From Temnothorax longispinosus (Eukaryota; Arthropoda; Insecta; Hymenoptera; Formicidae), in NCBI RefSeq assembly GCF_030848805.1, contig NC_092368.1, forward strand, positions 12,061,780 through 12,125,779: a stretch of 64,000 nt of DNA. Direction: 5' to 3'. This document shows, one piece after another, positions 61,589 through 64,000 of this stretch. The stretch's first letter is position 1, and every line of letters begins with the position of its first letter. The notes beneath the pieces were generated by a model. The model made no database searches. It was not told the origin of the DNA and saw only the letters and a program-made list of their open reading frames with translations. Both the position numbers and the translations under genes were made by a program.

Positions 61589-61798
61589 GGTCTAGAGGTA
61601 TGTTCCGGGACTGTTTACGTTTTTTGAAATGTACAGTCCTGGAATATAACGCATATATATGTAATCAGATTCAAAAAATTGTCCCGAAACGTGCCGTAGG
61701 ACATGAATTTTTTCCAGGACAGTCCTGGAAACTGCCAAATGTCCTGGAATATACCGATGTAAAAAAATAAAAGTCCCGGAACATACTTCCGGACCTAC
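61586..61798. mobile_element. 213-bp MITE, copy 2, in (TA)n
   Basis: Same length as 3845-4057 and, as far as I can compare by eye, identical throughout, including the CCAGGACAGTCCTGG internal palindrome. It sits in the P element's 3' non-coding region, so it inserted after the P element arrived or travelled with it. Confidence 0.88.

Positions 61799-61840
<42 letters not shown>
61799..61840. repeat. (TA)n-(GA)n microsatellite
   Basis: TATATA run followed by (GA) repeats. Confidence 0.9.
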
Positions 61841-62608
61841 TTTTCTTTACTTTTCTGTTCAAAGAGATTTAAGTATTATGTTATATATATGAGCGTCTTC
61901 TAAATTTAGACTTTTCCGTCACATGTATAACGTTTTTTGAAAAAATTTTAACTTATACACCTAATATATTATTTACTATATATATTCCTAGACCAATATT
62001 TATAGTCTGATTTTATACTTAAAATCATCTTCAAATTATTTTAACATATCGGAATATTTCAACATAGCATCTCAAGATAGTCACATAATAAGATGGTTTT
62101 AAATATAAAATATAAGATCATGAATTACATATATCGGCCAATGTACTTCAGATTTAACCATGTATTGCGAACTGAAAATTAAACAATATAACAACTTGAA
62201 TTCTCAACGTTGTGAATGATCCTACTCCTGCAACATTACAATAATGTTTAATTATTACGATTTTATTATTTACTTATTTTTCTTAGAAATTATTAATATA
62301 CGTAATACATAAAAATAGATGAGATCTTTTCTTCCTCTTTATATGTGTATTTGATTCTGAAAATTATCATTTATTAAAAGTCTCCTTTTTTGACAAAAAT
62401 AGAATTTCGGCACAGAAATCTGTGATTTCGGTGTGTTTAAAATGCTTACGAAGGTGAATGTTTTCAGAGTGGATAGTATTTCGAGTCACGTGATTGCTTC
62501 AGTTAGTCAGACAAGGATAGCACGGTACCCGTTCAACTATCTCACTCACACAGCTCGGATCGCTTGAGAACAGTGGAGTGCTCCTTCCAGTATGGTTATA
62601 GTTCAATG

Positions 62609-62616
62609 TACACAAG
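62609..62616. repeat. P element target-site duplication, right
   Basis: TACACAAG, matching 55123-55130 exactly. Confidence 0.9.
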
Positions 62617-62874
62617 TCACTTACCACACGTGTAGTATATTACACATATAGAGGATTACACGTGTAGTGGATTTTACATTTCATGATTAGACATGTATTC
62701 CATATTACAGGAATTTCACGCACTAAAGGAATTACAGCGTGTAATAACTACATCAGATTATTGTGTTCCTTTCTGTGATAACTACAGGGAGTCCTGTAGT
62801 AACTACACAAGTGTAATATTTACTGGCTGTAGTTTCTTTCCGTAAGGCTGTAGTTTCTTACCTAATACATATTT

Positions 62875-63030
62875 TTCAAGACAGTGGAAGAAGTCGGAAA
62901 AAGTCTTGAAGACTTTATCGATTCAAAATCGCTAATTGTAAGCTAATTCCACGAGAGTATTTAACTGCCCGATAAATGGGAAAAAGTCTTTGAGAAAAAA
63001 ATAATGGAGACTATTTTAAACATTATACTT
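62875..63030 (+). pseudogene. mariner transposase remnant, C-terminal part
   Basis: VEEVGKSLEDFIDSKS, a stop, then NGKKSLRK-like text correspond to the 'EEV.KWLDDFI.SK...' and 'RWEKVI...' tail of mariner transposases. It continues the piece that ends at 53868, on the far side of element X. Confidence 0.7.
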
Positions 63031-63100
63031 GTAATTGATTTCTTGTGAATAACTTTCAAATTTTGTAAAAAAAGATGCCAAATTAATTATACACCTAATA

Positions 63101-64000
63101 TTTAGCGAACACGATTACCTCGGATGGTCCCAAATTTCTTTTTGATAATATCACGTGTAGATCATCCAGAATGGAATTTGAAGTGCACCAAAAGTGAATA
63201 ATATCCAACCGGCAACTGTAATATTTTAATAGATTTATTTAATTTCAGCTATACAAAGCCATGAAATGGACTTGGTTTACAATATACCTTAAACACACTC
63301 ATACCAACTTTTTAACTTAACGCGTGACATTGTTAATTCCTTATTCCGTACTTTTTAATTTCTTCTAAAAAAAACCATCCTTTAATTAAACCCCAACACG
63401 CCTAAACCTATTATTTACACGTTAAACTCACAACCTAAACTCAGAAATACTTGACTTAGTCCGCTTCGGCAGTGTCAAGCCAAGAAACGGACATTATTCA
63501 CCTATACACATACACATACCTTCTAACCGCAACGCGCAACAACTAATATTCCCTATATTTCTTTAAATTTTTCCCAAATCTCCTTTAGACGCATATCTCG
63601 CTTTGTTTCTAAAATAACCTTCCTTACATCCTACTTTTTCTTTATCCCTACCTTTACCTTAATATTACAACTATTTCCTGTTTTTCAACCATATCTTAAT
63701 ATATTAATAATTCTTTACCTTTACCTTCAAATATTGACGCAACTCTCTCATCTTACAATACATATAATAAACTTATGACTAATAACAAATCTCTTACTAC
63801 CTAACTAATGCTATCCTATATCCCCAGTCCTTCCGAACTCATCACACCTCCCTATATATGCCCCTGCCTCCTCTTTTTTCTTCTTCCAATAGCATCACTT
63901 CTGTGCTCTCGAATCGCTCCGTTCCTCTTCATTATTTGCCAAAATCCTCTACACTGCTTCTCATTCGGTCCTAGTAAATTTCCTCCCAGCTCTTCTTCTC
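63101..64000 (-). other. possible LINE 3' region, antisense
   Basis: From about 63200 the plus strand becomes C- and T-rich with few G. On the minus strand 63860-64000 has an open, charged frame (NLLGPNEKQCRGFWQIMK...) of the sort seen near the end of LINE ORF2 products. The strand bias suggests a 3' untranslated region. Not confirmed. Confidence 0.25.

Larger units (their letters stand above)
55131..62608 (+). mobile_element. P-type DNA transposon, 7,478 bp
   Basis: Perfect 31-bp terminal inverted repeats (55131-55161 and 62578-62608, beginning CATTGAACTATAACC) and a perfect 8-bp duplication (TACACAAG) define it. Both lengths equal those of Drosophila P. A perfect 17-bp internal inverted repeat (GATAGTTGAACGGGTAC) lies 70 bp from the left end and 68 bp from the right, and CGATCCGAG is mirrored too. 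Genes are THAP exons, a coiled-coil exon and a 696-codon catalytic ORF. A 2,576-bp element and a 213-bp MITE are nested inside; without them it is about 4.7 kb. Clean ends imply recent insertion. Confidence 0.93.
53869..62847. mobile_element. element X inserted in mariner
   Basis: CCTTACGGAAAGAAACTACA (53869) pairs with the complementary end at 62827-62847. Both arms are filled with short ATTACAGGAA, TACACGTGTAGT and CTACAC motifs (53881-54130, 54990-55130, 62609-62820), resembling arrays of transposase sites. No transposase of its own was identified. It has received the tRNA-like element, a MITE and the P element. Its ends resemble those of 10613-11816. Confidence 0.65.
53344..63098 (+). mobile_element. 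decayed mariner, split by about 9 kb of insertions
   Basis: TTAGGTGTGTAAATTAATTC at 53344 and its inverted partner ATTAATTATACACCTAA ending at 63098 are the TIRs, each next to TA. Transposase remnants are listed separately. Removing the inserted element X leaves about 0.8 kb, so it was already a deleted copy. Confidence 0.75.

Overview
The window is AT-rich eukaryotic DNA from an insect, most likely a hymenopteran and perhaps an ant. That reading rests on a 28S rDNA fragment resembling insect 28S, GT-AG introns, TTAGG units, and P, mariner, piggyBac-like, Gypsy, Penelope and Polinton sequences. Only one ordinary host gene is supported. It is the 3' portion of a tubulin polyglutamylase of the TTLL5 type on the + strand. 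Nine exons (7576 to 47347) keep a consistent splice phase and end in a stop codon followed by AATAAA. Its 5' exons lie upstream of the window.

Almost everything else is mobile DNA, much of it inside two very large TTLL5 introns of about 20.7 kb and 15.4 kb. Region 1-7.5 kb holds a LINE 3' end, satellite-like repeats, a long inverted-repeat element with a piggyBac-like element and a 213-bp MITE nested in it, and a TIR element whose start codon sits inside its TIR. Intron 10116-30787 holds three successive fold-back (palindromic) elements, one carrying a snap-back fragment of 28S rDNA. These are followed by a decayed Penelope-like element, a Gypsy retrotransposon (- strand) with an 8-bp-TSD element in its integrase, and a complex inverted-repeat nest at 24.6-29.4 kb. 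Intron 30955-46335 holds a MITE cluster, a triple BED-finger-like ORF, two adjacent TTAA-target elements, and a GC-richer block (about 40.4-44.1 kb) of decayed Polinton/Maverick (adintovirus-like) virion genes. It ends with a 3' LTR that runs into a 500-N assembly gap.

Downstream of TTLL5 lie a tRNA-derived SINE, repeats bearing everted TCAAGGTCA sites, a small TIR element containing half a THAP domain, and a deep nest at 53.3-63.1 kb. In that nest a decayed mariner is split by element X, and X carries a P-type transposon of 7,478 bp. The P-type element has perfect 31-bp terminal inverted repeats, a perfect 8-bp target duplication, THAP exons and a 696-codon transposase ORF. It is itself interrupted by a 2.6-kb long-TIR element and by a second copy of the 213-bp MITE.

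The genes do not form a pathway. The biology here is one microtubule-modifying enzyme gene embedded in layered transposon insertions. All functional statements about families come from general knowledge. No search, alignment or folding was run.
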